Shown here: positions 26,193-34,675 of the stretch, piece after piece | How the letters are laid out: every line of letters begins with the position of its first letter | Position numbering within the stretch: position 1 is the first letter of the stretch | Assembly: GCA_964371615.1 (NCBI GenBank) | Contig: CAYJMS010000005.1 | Coordinates: 222,416 to 286,415, forward strand | Direction: 5' to 3' | DNA from: SpSt-333 sp964371615 | GTDB lineage: Bacteria > Bacteroidota > Ignavibacteria > UBA10030 > UBA8401 | DNA length: 64,000 nt | Translations under genes and position numbers: made by a program | Notes under the pieces: generated by a model | What the model saw: only the letters and a program-made list of their open reading frames with translations | Told to the model about the DNA's origin: nothing | Database searches by the model: none

Positions 26193-27675
26193 TACCGGAT
26201 TGTTTTTTCCATTGTGATCCGTTACCGCTTTCAATTTTTTGAAGCGGTCTTGATGTATATATCGCTGAGGTTTCAGCAAATGCAGAAGCGACGGCAAACC
26301 GTTCGTCCGCCGACAAAGTAATTTCCGGTTGTTGGAAATGCAGGGCGACAAAATTGATGTCGTATGTCCCCTTCCGAAACTCCGGATGATCAACAACGAA
26401 TTCGCAAAATGGAATTGTTGTATGCACGCCGTTAATTTTGTATTCACGTAGTGCGCGAAGCATTTTGGCGATGGCTTCATAGCGTGTTCGTGCATGGACG
26501 ATCAATTTTGCTATCATCGGGTCATAATGCATGGAAATTTCAGATCCGGACTGCACACCGGCGTCATTGCGAACACCCGGTCCTGCGCTGGGTTGATAAT
26601 GTGTAATCGTGCCGATTGATGGAAGAAATTTGTTGGCAACCTCTTCGGCATAAATCCTTGATTCAATGGCATGGCCGTTGATCACGACCGCCGATTGAGA
26701 AATAGAAAGACTCTCACCTTCCGCGATTCTGATCTGTTCCTTTACTATATCGATTCCATAGACCATTTCCGTGATGGGATGTTCGACCTGAATCCGGGTA
26801 TTCACCTCAAGAAAATAATAGTTCTGACGACTATCCAGCAAGAATTCAACGGTGCCGGCATTGATATACCCGGCAGATTTTGCCGCTGTCACTGCCGTCA
26901 TGCCCATGGCATTCCGCAATGCGGGACTTATTGCTGTACTGGGACATTCTTCAACCACTTTCTGATGTCGTCGCTGTATCGAGCATTCCCGTTCTCCTAA
27001 ATGGATGACATTACCTTGTGAATCTGCAAGAATCTGAATCTCAATATGCTTGGGATTTTCAATAAATTTTTCGATATAAATTCTGTCGTCAGAAAATGCC
27101 TTTAAAGCTTCGTTCCGAGCTCGTTCTAATGCCGATGGAAGTTCATCAAGAGAATCTACTTTGCGCATGCCTTTCCCCCCGCCTCCTCCCGCCGCTTTAA
27201 TAAGCACCGGATATCCAATACCGGATGCGATGCCAATCGCTTCTTCGATGGTCTGAACCGGTGTCGTGGTTCCGGGTACGATCGGAACATTGTGTGCTGC
27301 CATCATAGCGCGGGCGGATGTCTTATTCCCGAGCAACTCGATAGTCTCATGCTTCGGACCGATAAATACTAAACCGGCATCTTCAACTGCTTTCGCAAAA
27401 CCGCTTTTTTCCGAAAGAAATCCATATCCCGGATGAATGGCATCAGCTTTTACTTTAAGTGCAATGGATATGATCTTTTCGATATTGAGATATGTCTCAA
27501 TCGAGGAAGTCCCGTAAAGAGGATATGCTTCGTCGCAAACAAGCACATGGGGCATTGTCCTGTCCGGATCTGAATAGATTGCAACGGTATTAATTCCGAG
27601 TTCCTTAGCAGAACGATGTATTCTGACGGCAATTTCGCCGCGGTTTGCAATCAATATTTTAGTGATCTTTTTCAT
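26185..27675 (-). CDS. Biotin carboxylase subunit of an acyl-CoA carboxylase
   Basis: 496 aa biotin carboxylase with ILIANRGEIAVRI at the N-terminus, the ATP-grasp glycine loop AAGGGGGKGMR, and active-site segments HLGERECSIQRRHQK and EVNTRIQVEHPITE. It carboxylates biotin on the adjacent carrier protein using ATP and bicarbonate. Substrate (acetyl-, propionyl- or methylcrotonyl-CoA) depends on the missing carboxyltransferase. The non-housekeeping neighbourhood and the linker-type carrier suggest an alpha subunit of a propionyl- or methylcrotonyl-type enzyme rather than the fatty-acid AccC. Confidence 0.9.
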   Translation of the reverse strand: MKKITKILIANRGEIAVRIHRSAKELGINTVAIYSDPDRTMPHVLVCDEAYPLYGTSSIETYLNIEKIISIALKVKADAIHPGYGFLSEKSGFAKAVEDAGLVFIGPKHETIELLGNKTSARAMMAAHNVPIVPGTTTPVQTIEEAIGIASGIGYPVLIKAAGGGGGKGMRKVDSLDELPSALERARNEALKAFSDDRIYIEKFIENPKHIEIQILADSQGNVIHLGERECSIQRRHQKVVEECPSTAISPALRNAMGMTAVTAAKSAGYINAGTVEFLLDSRQNYYFLEVNTRIQVEHPITEMVYGIDIVKEQIRIAEGESLSISQSAVVINGHAIESRIYAEEVANKFLPSIGTITHYQPSAGPGVRNDAGVQSGSEISMHYDPMIAKLIVHARTRYEAIAKMLRALREYKINGVHTTIPFCEFVVDHPEFRKGTYDINFVALHFQQPEITLSADERFAVASAFAETSAIYTSRPLQKIESGNGSQWKKQSGND

Positions 27676-27681
27676 TTTCGA

Positions 27682-30060
27682 TTATGCCAATTCAATGATG
27701 GTGACACCGGCTCCTCCTTCATTGCTTTCGCCAAAACGACTCGATTTCACACGGGTGTCTGTATCCAGCATTGTATGTATCTTTTTCCGCAATGCCCCGG
27801 TACCATGGCCATGGATTATACAAAGTCTTTGGATTCCGGCCAATAGGGCATCGTCAATAAATTTATCAATTATCGGCAATGCCTCATCACTATACAATCC
27901 GCGAACATCAACTTCAGTTGAGAATGTCTTATCCCTTGTCATTGAATAGGATACCGTTGTTGTCTGCTCCGGTTTCGGGAGGATTGATTTAATGTTTGAC
28001 TTATTTACTTTGGCCTTAATGGAATTAAACGCGACGGTCAGGTCACCATGTTTGTTTGGCAACGTTTGAACGGTTCCAACCTGACCCCCCGACATCAGCA
28101 CTATTGTGTCCCCTATTTTTAATTCAATCTGTTTGTTCTTTTCTGAGTCCATCGATTCGGATATATCCTTTTCCAGTGCCGTGATCTCTTTTTCCAATTC
28201 TGCAATCTGTTTTTTTCCCTTTTGAATGATATCTTTATGCGCATGTTCAGTTCGAATTTCTTTTACAGTCATTTCTATAGTACGGGAAGCGTTCTCAACT
28301 ATTGACTTTGCCTCGTCGACGGCCTTTCTTTTAACATCCTTGATTTCGACATTTAATTGCGATAATTTGGTGTCGTAAGAAGCCGATAACTCTTTATATT
28401 TCAATATCTCCTTGTCTGCCATTGAAAGTCGTTGCTCGAGTAATTGAGATCGATTTTCCATATCTACAATCAACTGCTCTAGTTTTGATTGCTGATGTCC
28501 GACGAGGTTTTTTGCCTCGGTTATTACCGATTCTTTAATTCCAAGTCGCTGTGCGATCTCCAATGCATAGCTGCTCCCCGGCACACCGAGTTTGAACCGG
28601 TAAGTCGGTAAAAGCGTCTCTTGATCGAATTCCATCGCACCATTTTCCATCTGTTTTTCGTTGTGGACAAATGCTTTTAACGCCGCCTGATGAGATGTTG
28701 CAACGGTAATTGCTCCTGCAGTCGATAAATGCTTGAGTACCGTTGCTGCTATGGCACCCCCCTCATTCGGATCTGTATTCGATCCTATTTCATCGATCAA
28801 TACCAGTGAAGATTCGTCAGCAGATTCCAAGATTTCCTTAATCTTTAAAATCTGAGAACTATAAGTGCTGAGATCGTTTTCAATTGACTGGTTGTCACCT
28901 ATGAGGACAAAAATCTTCGAAAAAATAGGAAATTCAGAATCAGGAGAGACCGGTACATGAATTCCGCACTGAACCATCAGGACTAAGATACCGATGGATT
29001 TTAATGTCACGGTCTTTCCACCTGCATTTGGTCCAGTGATCAGTAACGTGTTGAATGAAGTCCCCAATGCAACGTCCAACGCCACAACAGACTCTCTTGT
29101 ATGCCGGAGCAGTAAGACTGGATGAAAACCGTTTCGAATTACAACCGAACCAATTTTTTTTAATAAAGGTTTATTTCCTTTAATTTCAATCGAGTAACGA
29201 GCTTTAGCATAACAAGAATCTATAATTTTTAGCACATCAACGAGATTACGTATTTCTTGAGCGGCTCTTCTGACGAGGTCGGTGAGATTCCGAAGTATTC
29301 GGTCGATCTCACGTTGTTCATGGAAGAACAATTCGGTGATTTCATTGTTCAGTGTAAGAGTTTCTGAAGGTTCAATGAAAACTGTTTGTCCCGATGCCGA
29401 CGTGCTATGAATGAATCCAGGGAAACGGTTTTTTAACTCCGCTTTAATCGGTATAACCATTCTTCCGTCGCGAGTGGTAACGATTTCTTCCTGCACCATC
29501 CCCTGCTCGGCAGTTGCCCGTAGAATTTTCTCCAGGGCTCTTCGAATGGATTGCTGTTTGTCCGCGATTGACTGTCGAATTGAGCGTAAATTTTTACTTG
29601 CGCTGTCTTTTACTTCCGCATTCTCATTAATAGCCTGATTTATATTGAAGATAAGTTCATTACTTATTGTAACATCGGAAGTTAGATTGCTAATTTCAGG
29701 TAAAATATCCCTTCGTCTATCGATAAACGATTTTAAATTCTTGGCTGTTTGAAGAGTTCCTGCGATGCGGTGAAGATCCTTGGGAGGCAAAACAGCGTTT
29801 TCGATAGTCGATCTGTTTATCGATGTCCGGATATCTTTGATTCCGTCAATCGGGAGGTTTTCACCTCCTTCAAGAACGCGTTTTAACTCAGAAATCCGGT
29901 TATGTTCTTCCGAAATTACGGTAATATCTGTGAGTGGGCTAAGATCACGCAGCGCCTCTTTTCCTAATTCGGATGTGGCGTACGTTTGAATTCGGTTGAG
30001 GATTTTTGAGAGTTCAAGTTTTTCCGCGGCACTGTCAAAATGACTCATTGTTCTGATCAT
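27682..30060 (-). CDS. mutS2: Endonuclease MutS2
   Basis: 792 aa MutS-family ATPase with a C-terminal Smr nuclease domain. Walker A is GPNAGGKT, Walker B is LVLIDEIGS, and a long coiled coil (about 500-640) follows. The Smr domain carries VDVRGLYSDEA and the HGHGTG motif. MutS2 acts on branched recombination intermediates and, in Gram-positives, on collided ribosomes. ATG at 30060 overlaps the cvpA stop in an ATGA arrangement; a second in-frame ATG lies at 30048. Confidence 0.95.
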   Translation of the reverse strand: MIRTMSHFDSAAEKLELSKILNRIQTYATSELGKEALRDLSPLTDITVISEEHNRISELKRVLEGGENLPIDGIKDIRTSINRSTIENAVLPPKDLHRIAGTLQTAKNLKSFIDRRRDILPEISNLTSDVTISNELIFNINQAINENAEVKDSASKNLRSIRQSIADKQQSIRRALEKILRATAEQGMVQEEIVTTRDGRMVIPIKAELKNRFPGFIHSTSASGQTVFIEPSETLTLNNEITELFFHEQREIDRILRNLTDLVRRAAQEIRNLVDVLKIIDSCYAKARYSIEIKGNKPLLKKIGSVVIRNGFHPVLLLRHTRESVVALDVALGTSFNTLLITGPNAGGKTVTLKSIGILVLMVQCGIHVPVSPDSEFPIFSKIFVLIGDNQSIENDLSTYSSQILKIKEILESADESSLVLIDEIGSNTDPNEGGAIAATVLKHLSTAGAITVATSHQAALKAFVHNEKQMENGAMEFDQETLLPTYRFKLGVPGSSYALEIAQRLGIKESVITEAKNLVGHQQSKLEQLIVDMENRSQLLEQRLSMADKEILKYKELSASYDTKLSQLNVEIKDVKRKAVDEAKSIVENASRTIEMTVKEIRTEHAHKDIIQKGKKQIAELEKEITALEKDISESMDSEKNKQIELKIGDTIVLMSGGQVGTVQTLPNKHGDLTVAFNSIKAKVNKSNIKSILPKPEQTTTVSYSMTRDKTFSTEVDVRGLYSDEALPIIDKFIDDALLAGIQRLCIIHGHGTGALRKKIHTMLDTDTRVKSSRFGESNEGGAGVTIIELA

Positions 30061-30593
30061 TGCTCCAACTTTTTAAACTCTTCTGCCGCATAGTTTAAAA
30101 TTTGAGAGTAAAAATCCTCCGATTCAGGAAAGAATGTATTGATATGATCGAATACCATCGGAGCAAAATTTTTCATAGGTTTATACAACTCGGATCGCCC
30201 TTTAGTCTCATCGGCAGGTATATCGAGATAGATGCTCATGACGATCAATGTAATGCTGACGGCCAAACTTCCTTCAAATATTCCGAGCAGGCCGCCCAGA
30301 ACCTTGTTCCACATTTTATCGACCTTTTCTTTAATGATAAGCCGATAAATGAGTGATTGCGTGAGAGTAATCCCAATAACTATTAAAAGAAATGAAAATA
30401 TAAAGCCAAGTTGACCGGGTAATCCCATCGGTTCAAACAACATTTGACTGATGTCTGCGGAAAATTTAACCCCAACAATGAGTGCGATTATGAGACAGGC
30501 AATTCCGATGATTTTTTTTATAAAACCGCTGGTAAATCCGGATATCATAAAAATGACGATCGTCAGCACTATGACAATATCAAATACGGACAT
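30057..30593 (-). CDS. CvpA-family membrane protein
   Basis: 178 aa protein with four hydrophobic helices in the first 125 residues, beginning MSVFDIVIVLTIVIFMISGF, and a soluble tail. This matches the CvpA/colicin V production family, which occurs next to mutS2 in many bacteria. The molecular function is not established. It overlaps mutS2 by 4 bases and follows yqeY by 3 bases. Confidence 0.85.
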   Translation of the reverse strand: MSVFDIVIVLTIVIFMISGFTSGFIKKIIGIACLIIALIVGVKFSADISQMLFEPMGLPGQLGFIFSFLLIVIGITLTQSLIYRLIIKEKVDKMWNKVLGGLLGIFEGSLAVSITLIVMSIYLDIPADETKGRSELYKPMKNFAPMVFDHINTFFPESEDFYSQILNYAAEEFKKLEQ

Positions 30594-30596
30594 GGT

Positions 30597-31043
30597 TTAT
30601 GCTAATTTTTGTTTTACAATTTCGTTGATGATTTTTCCGTCTATCTTCCCTTTAAGTTCTTTCATGACTGCCGGCATTACTTTCCCCAAATCCTTAGACA
30701 ACACGGCTCCGCTTTCAGAAATTATCCGCGTAATTATTTTTTCGGCATCGCTGGGATCCATCTGCTTCGGTAGATATTCCTGGATTATTTCGATCTCTTT
30801 TTTTTCCACAGCGGCCAGTTCCGATCGGCCGGCTTTTTCGTAGAGATCGATTGATTCTCTCCTTTTTTTGACAGCGGAAAGCAAGATCTTCATTTCATCA
30901 TCTTCAGACATCTCTCTGCCTGTTCCGCTTTTATCGAACTCCAATACCTGCGCCCGTACCATTCGGATTGTTTCAAGCCGGACCTTATCGCCGGATTTCA
31001 TTGCCGACTTTAAATCTTCATTGATTTTTTCTTTGAGCCCCAT
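30597..31043 (-). CDS. yqeY: GatB/YqeY domain-containing protein
   Basis: 148 aa helical protein matching the tail domain of GatB, the amidotransferase that makes Gln-tRNA. Typical stretches are KSGDKVRLETIRM, EIIQEYLPKQM and LGKVMPAVMKELKGKIDGK. Stand-alone copies are common, often near rpsU or dnaG, and their function is uncertain. It lies between the SDR gene and cvpA with 2 to 3 base gaps. Confidence 0.92.
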   Translation of the reverse strand: MGLKEKINEDLKSAMKSGDKVRLETIRMVRAQVLEFDKSGTGREMSEDDEMKILLSAVKKRRESIDLYEKAGRSELAAVEKKEIEIIQEYLPKQMDPSDAEKIITRIISESGAVLSKDLGKVMPAVMKELKGKIDGKIINEIVKQKLA

Positions 31044-31045
31044 GG

Positions 31046-31765
31046 TTATTCCTTGCCGTACATTTGAATAATATCACCGTTAAAACTTTTCCCATTGTCA
31101 GAACAAAGTTCCACAATTTTCTCAGCAATCTGATCGGGAGTAACCCATTTCGGAATTTCCTCGGCTGTACCCCATTGCTTATTTTCCTCGGTCAAAATAA
31201 CATTCGGGACAATCGAATTAATCGTGATGTCGCCGAATTGTCGCACTTCCTCAGACACACTCTTTGTAAAAGCAATGACTGCTGATTTTGCGACGTCGTA
31301 ACCGCTCCGGCGTACTTCCGGTTGCAGAGCCGGTTTCGCTCCAATGGTGATGATCCTGCCGTACCGGCGGTTCTTCATCAACCGCACCGATTCCTTGACC
31401 ATCAAAAAACAGGAATGCAGGTTTAATGAAATTACTTTTTCCCATTCATCAAATGAGACTTCTTCAATCCATTTCTTCTCTGCAACACCCCCCACAAGCG
31501 TGCATAATACATCGACAGTGCCATATCGTCGTTCAATAAGATTAAAGAAATTCCTTACGGATGATTCTGATTCGACATCAACCTCACGAAAGTCCACGTC
31601 ATAATAATCATTTTGATTGTCCGCAATGAATTTTTTCGACCGGTCACTGCCGCTATGCGTTGCAATGACTGAATACCCCTCCTTCACCAATCGACGGACA
31701 ACTATCCTGCCCAGACTACCTGTTCCGCCGCTGACAACCGCAATTTTACCAAGTTGTTTTGCCAT
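31046..31765 (-). CDS. SDR-family oxidoreductase, catalytic serine replaced
   Basis: 239 aa Rossmann-fold SDR. The cofactor loop is SGGTGSLGR (12-20), Asn115 is in place, and Tyr156/Lys160 form the YxxxK motif (GYDVAKSAV). Thirteen residues before the tyrosine, where the catalytic serine belongs, the residue is Ala143 (TIGAKPAL). Either another hydroxyl compensates or activity is reduced or altered. Substrate is unknown. It is the first gene of the minus-strand operon running to cvpA/mutS2 and is divergent from bshC. Confidence 0.8.
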   Translation of the reverse strand: MAKQLGKIAVVSGGTGSLGRIVVRRLVKEGYSVIATHSGSDRSKKFIADNQNDYYDVDFREVDVESESSVRNFFNLIERRYGTVDVLCTLVGGVAEKKWIEEVSFDEWEKVISLNLHSCFLMVKESVRLMKNRRYGRIITIGAKPALQPEVRRSGYDVAKSAVIAFTKSVSEEVRQFGDITINSIVPNVILTEENKQWGTAEEIPKWVTPDQIAEKIVELCSDNGKSFNGDIIQMYGKE

Positions 31766-31799
31766 TTCCTTATAGCAATATATTACAACATTCTTGTAA

Positions 31800-31827
31800 A
31801 ATCAATGAGTACAATAGTTCATTGATT
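31800..31827. repeat. Perfect 9-bp inverted repeat between divergent genes (possible operator)
   Basis: AATCAATGA at 31800-31808 is repeated inverted as TCATTGATT at 31819-31827 with a 10-base spacer. It lies in the 114-base gap between the divergent SDR and bshC genes, about 50 bases before bshC. The spacing suits a dimeric repressor; there is no U-run, so it is not a terminator. Confidence 0.4.
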
Positions 31828-31879
31828 ATCCAAATAATTGAATGTATATTGAGTAAAATTTAAGAATTGTGTGGACACT

Positions 31880-33520
31880 ATGGACTGGATCAATTACCGT
31901 CAATTAGCAAATCAGGAAATAGTCACTTCGTTGTATTCCGACTACCTCAATAATTTTTCGCGGGTAGCCGGATACTACTCTGGTAATTATGCCGACCGTG
32001 AGTCGTGGCATAAAAAAATTCAGGCAATACAAAAAAAGAATTACGACCGTCCCCTTTTGCAGCGGGTATTAAACGAACAGAATCGTGAATATCAGGGGGG
32101 AATAAAAGCACTGGCAAATATCGATCTTTTGGGAAACGATAATACATTTGCTGTTGTCACCGGCCAGCAATTGGGATTGTTTACCGGTCCATTATATACG
32201 ATGTATAAGGCGATTACTGCCGTTAAACTTGCAGAGAAACTATCTCTCGATTTCCCAGAAGATAATTTTGTCCCAATTTTCTGGTTGGAGGGCGAAGATC
32301 ATGATTTTGAAGAGATCAACAAAATCCAATTCATCAATGCAGCAAACGAAATTTCTCAGGCTGAATATTTAATCGACGGAAAACCGCTGGAAAAGAACGT
32401 CGGCGCAACCGGCGGCGTCCGTATCGATGAATCGATCACCACTCTCTTTGCTTCCCTGGAAACACTCTTGCCAAAGTCTGAATTTACTTCGGACTTGATT
32501 TCGGTCATGAAGGGGTATTATAAATCCGGCAATTCCCTATTACAGGCATTTGCCATGTTCTTCAATCATTTGTATGAAGATTCGGGTTTGGTTTTCATCA
32601 ATGCCAATGTGCCGGAACTGAAAAAACCTCTCGCTCCACTCTTTCTGAAGGAGCTTCAATCGAATGCTCAAACATCCACTCTTGTTATTCAAAAAAGTGC
32701 CGAGTTGGAAGAACAGTACCATGCGCAAATTAAAGCAAAAGCAGTAAATATTTTTATGTTCCATAAAGGCGGCAGGTATCTTGTAGAACCGTCGGAGAAC
32801 GGCGATTATTACCTTAAAAATACACGGCAACGGTACACTAAGGAAGAACTCACCGTACTCGTCTCTCAATCGCCGGAACTCTTCTCTCCCAATGTGGTCA
32901 CACGACCATTGTGTCAGGATGCTCTGCTGCCGACCGTGGCCTATGTTGCCGGACCGGCCGAAGTGGCGTATTTCGGACAATTGAAACCGGTCTATGACCA
33001 CTACGGCGTCACGATGCCCATTATTTTTCCGCGTGCAAGCATCACTCTGGTAGAGGAAAAGATTCAGAAGATCATGGAAAAATATTCGTTGGAACTGGTG
33101 GAACTTTTTGGTGATGCTGATGCGGTTCTTGCAAAAGTATCCGAACAAGTGTCTGAAGTGAAAGTCGATTCATTGTTTACAGCGATGGAAACCCGCATTA
33201 TTGAAGCGATTAACGAAGCCCGTTTCGGAATACAGCAGATAGATCCGACGCTCAACGGAAGCCTCGACGGTACTATTCAAAAATTCCAGCAGCAGATTGA
33301 AGTGTTAAAACAAAAGACACAAAAAGCACAGCAGCAAAAAGAAGATATATCACTGAAACAGATCCGCAAAGCGTCGATGCATATTTTTCCGAATGGTAAT
33401 TTTCAGGAACGTGAATTCGGTATTATCCAGTATGTCAACAAATACGGACCGGATTTCGTGAAATGGATATCGAATGAAATCGTTATCGACAAATTCCAGC
33501 ATCAGGTATTGACTGTCTGA
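31880..33520 (+). CDS. bshC: Bacillithiol biosynthesis cysteine-adding enzyme BshC
   Basis: 546 aa cytosolic ligase that adds cysteine to GlcN-malate in the last step of bacillithiol synthesis. Family marks are AVVTGQQLGLFTGPLYTMYK, PIFWLEGEDHDFEEIN, and VAYVAGPAEVAYFGQLKPVY with RASITLVE, followed by a C-terminal coiled coil (about 440-500). ATG at 31880 is used; a GTG 9 bases upstream (31871) is also possible, and neither has a clear ribosome site. bshA and bshB are not in the window. It stands alone between two minus-strand operons. Confidence 0.93.
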   Translation: MDWINYRQLANQEIVTSLYSDYLNNFSRVAGYYSGNYADRESWHKKIQAIQKKNYDRPLLQRVLNEQNREYQGGIKALANIDLLGNDNTFAVVTGQQLGLFTGPLYTMYKAITAVKLAEKLSLDFPEDNFVPIFWLEGEDHDFEEINKIQFINAANEISQAEYLIDGKPLEKNVGATGGVRIDESITTLFASLETLLPKSEFTSDLISVMKGYYKSGNSLLQAFAMFFNHLYEDSGLVFINANVPELKKPLAPLFLKELQSNAQTSTLVIQKSAELEEQYHAQIKAKAVNIFMFHKGGRYLVEPSENGDYYLKNTRQRYTKEELTVLVSQSPELFSPNVVTRPLCQDALLPTVAYVAGPAEVAYFGQLKPVYDHYGVTMPIIFPRASITLVEEKIQKIMEKYSLELVELFGDADAVLAKVSEQVSEVKVDSLFTAMETRIIEAINEARFGIQQIDPTLNGSLDGTIQKFQQQIEVLKQKTQKAQQQKEDISLKQIRKASMHIFPNGNFQEREFGIIQYVNKYGPDFVKWISNEIVIDKFQHQVLTV

Positions 33521-33577
33521 CGCGAATATAATGTCTTCCGGAAATTTCTGCCGTGATATTTCCCTCACCGCCAGTTC

Positions 33578-34666
33578 TCAGCGGATTACCAATTCCGTGG
33601 CAGAATCAAAAAAATGGATATGACCCGTATCGACGGAAAAATCTCTCTTCTCTCCCGCTTCAATCTCTATCGGCGACATTCGTGCAACAAGTTGTGAAGC
33701 GCCGCACGTACAATACACGAACATTTCATTTCCCATCGGTTCGACGACATCAACAGTCGCGTTGATCCTCGACGTTCTGGTTTTTTCGCAGCGGATATGT
33801 TCGGGACGAATACCCAGCCAGATTTCCCGGCCGATATAACCGGAAAGAATTTTCTGCTTTTCTTTCGGAATATCGATCGACAGGCGTGTTCCTTTTTCGG
33901 AAAAAGTGAATCCTTTTTCCCGTGAAAGAGTCCCTTCGATAAAGTTCATCGCCGGGCTGCCGATGAATCCGGCAACAAATTTGTTTGCGGGATTGTTATA
34001 CAAATTCAGCGGTGTGTCCGTCTGCATGACATCGCCGTCTTTCATGACAACGATTCTGTCCCCCATGGTCATCGCTTCGGTTTGATCGTGTGTCACATAA
34101 ATCATGGTGGCGCCGAGACGCTGATGCAATTTTGAAATCTCAGTGCGCATTTGAACGCGCATTTTTGCATCGAGGTTTGATAACGGTTCGTCGAACAAAA
34201 AGACTTTTGGTTTCCGTACTATCGCTCGACCGACCGCAACTCGCTGTCGTTGACCTCCGGAAAGCGCTTTTGGTTTTCTGTCCAGATATTCTTCAATATT
34301 CAGGATCTTTGCCGCTTCCTTGACTCTTGAGTCGATCTCTTCCTTCGGGAACTTCCGCAACTTTAATCCAAACGCCATGTTTTCATACACGCTCATGTGA
34401 GGATACAGCGCGTAGTTTTGAAAGACCATTGCGATATCCCGATCCTTCGGAGGGACATCATTCATTATTTTGCCGTCGATACTGAGCGCTCCGCCGGTAA
34501 TGTCTTCTAACCCTGCAATCATTCTCAAGGTGGTCGATTTTCCGCATCCGGAAGGACCGACAAGAACGACAAATTCTTTGTCATGTACTTCGATCGATAC
34601 ATCTTTAACGGCGACAACGCCCCCCTCATATTCTTTTCTGATTTTTTCAAGTTTTACATTTGCCAC
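33578..34666 (-). CDS. ABC transporter ATP-binding protein, MalK/UgpC/MsmX type
   Basis: 362 aa ATPase of a carbohydrate importer. Walker A is GPSGCGKST, the Q-loop is FQNYALYPHM, the signature is LSGGQRQRVAVGRA, Walker B is VFLFDEP, and the C-terminal TOBE/OB regulatory domain follows from about 240. No permease or binding protein is nearby, so it may be a shared energizing subunit like MsmX. The start is GTG at 34666, and its AGGAG site (34673-34677) overlaps the aroA stop codon, so it is probably cotranslated with aroA. Confidence 0.9.
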   Translation of the reverse strand: MANVKLEKIRKEYEGGVVAVKDVSIEVHDKEFVVLVGPSGCGKSTTLRMIAGLEDITGGALSIDGKIMNDVPPKDRDIAMVFQNYALYPHMSVYENMAFGLKLRKFPKEEIDSRVKEAAKILNIEEYLDRKPKALSGGQRQRVAVGRAIVRKPKVFLFDEPLSNLDAKMRVQMRTEISKLHQRLGATMIYVTHDQTEAMTMGDRIVVMKDGDVMQTDTPLNLYNNPANKFVAGFIGSPAMNFIEGTLSREKGFTFSEKGTRLSIDIPKEKQKILSGYIGREIWLGIRPEHIRCEKTRTSRINATVDVVEPMGNEMFVYCTCGASQLVARMSPIEIEAGEKRDFSVDTGHIHFFDSATELVIR

Positions 34667-34675
34667 TGGAATCTC

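Noticed and set aside
33521..33577. Terminator between convergent bshC and the ABC ATPase gene
   Set aside because: Only a weak 6-bp GGAAAT/ATTTCC pairing with no U-run was found.
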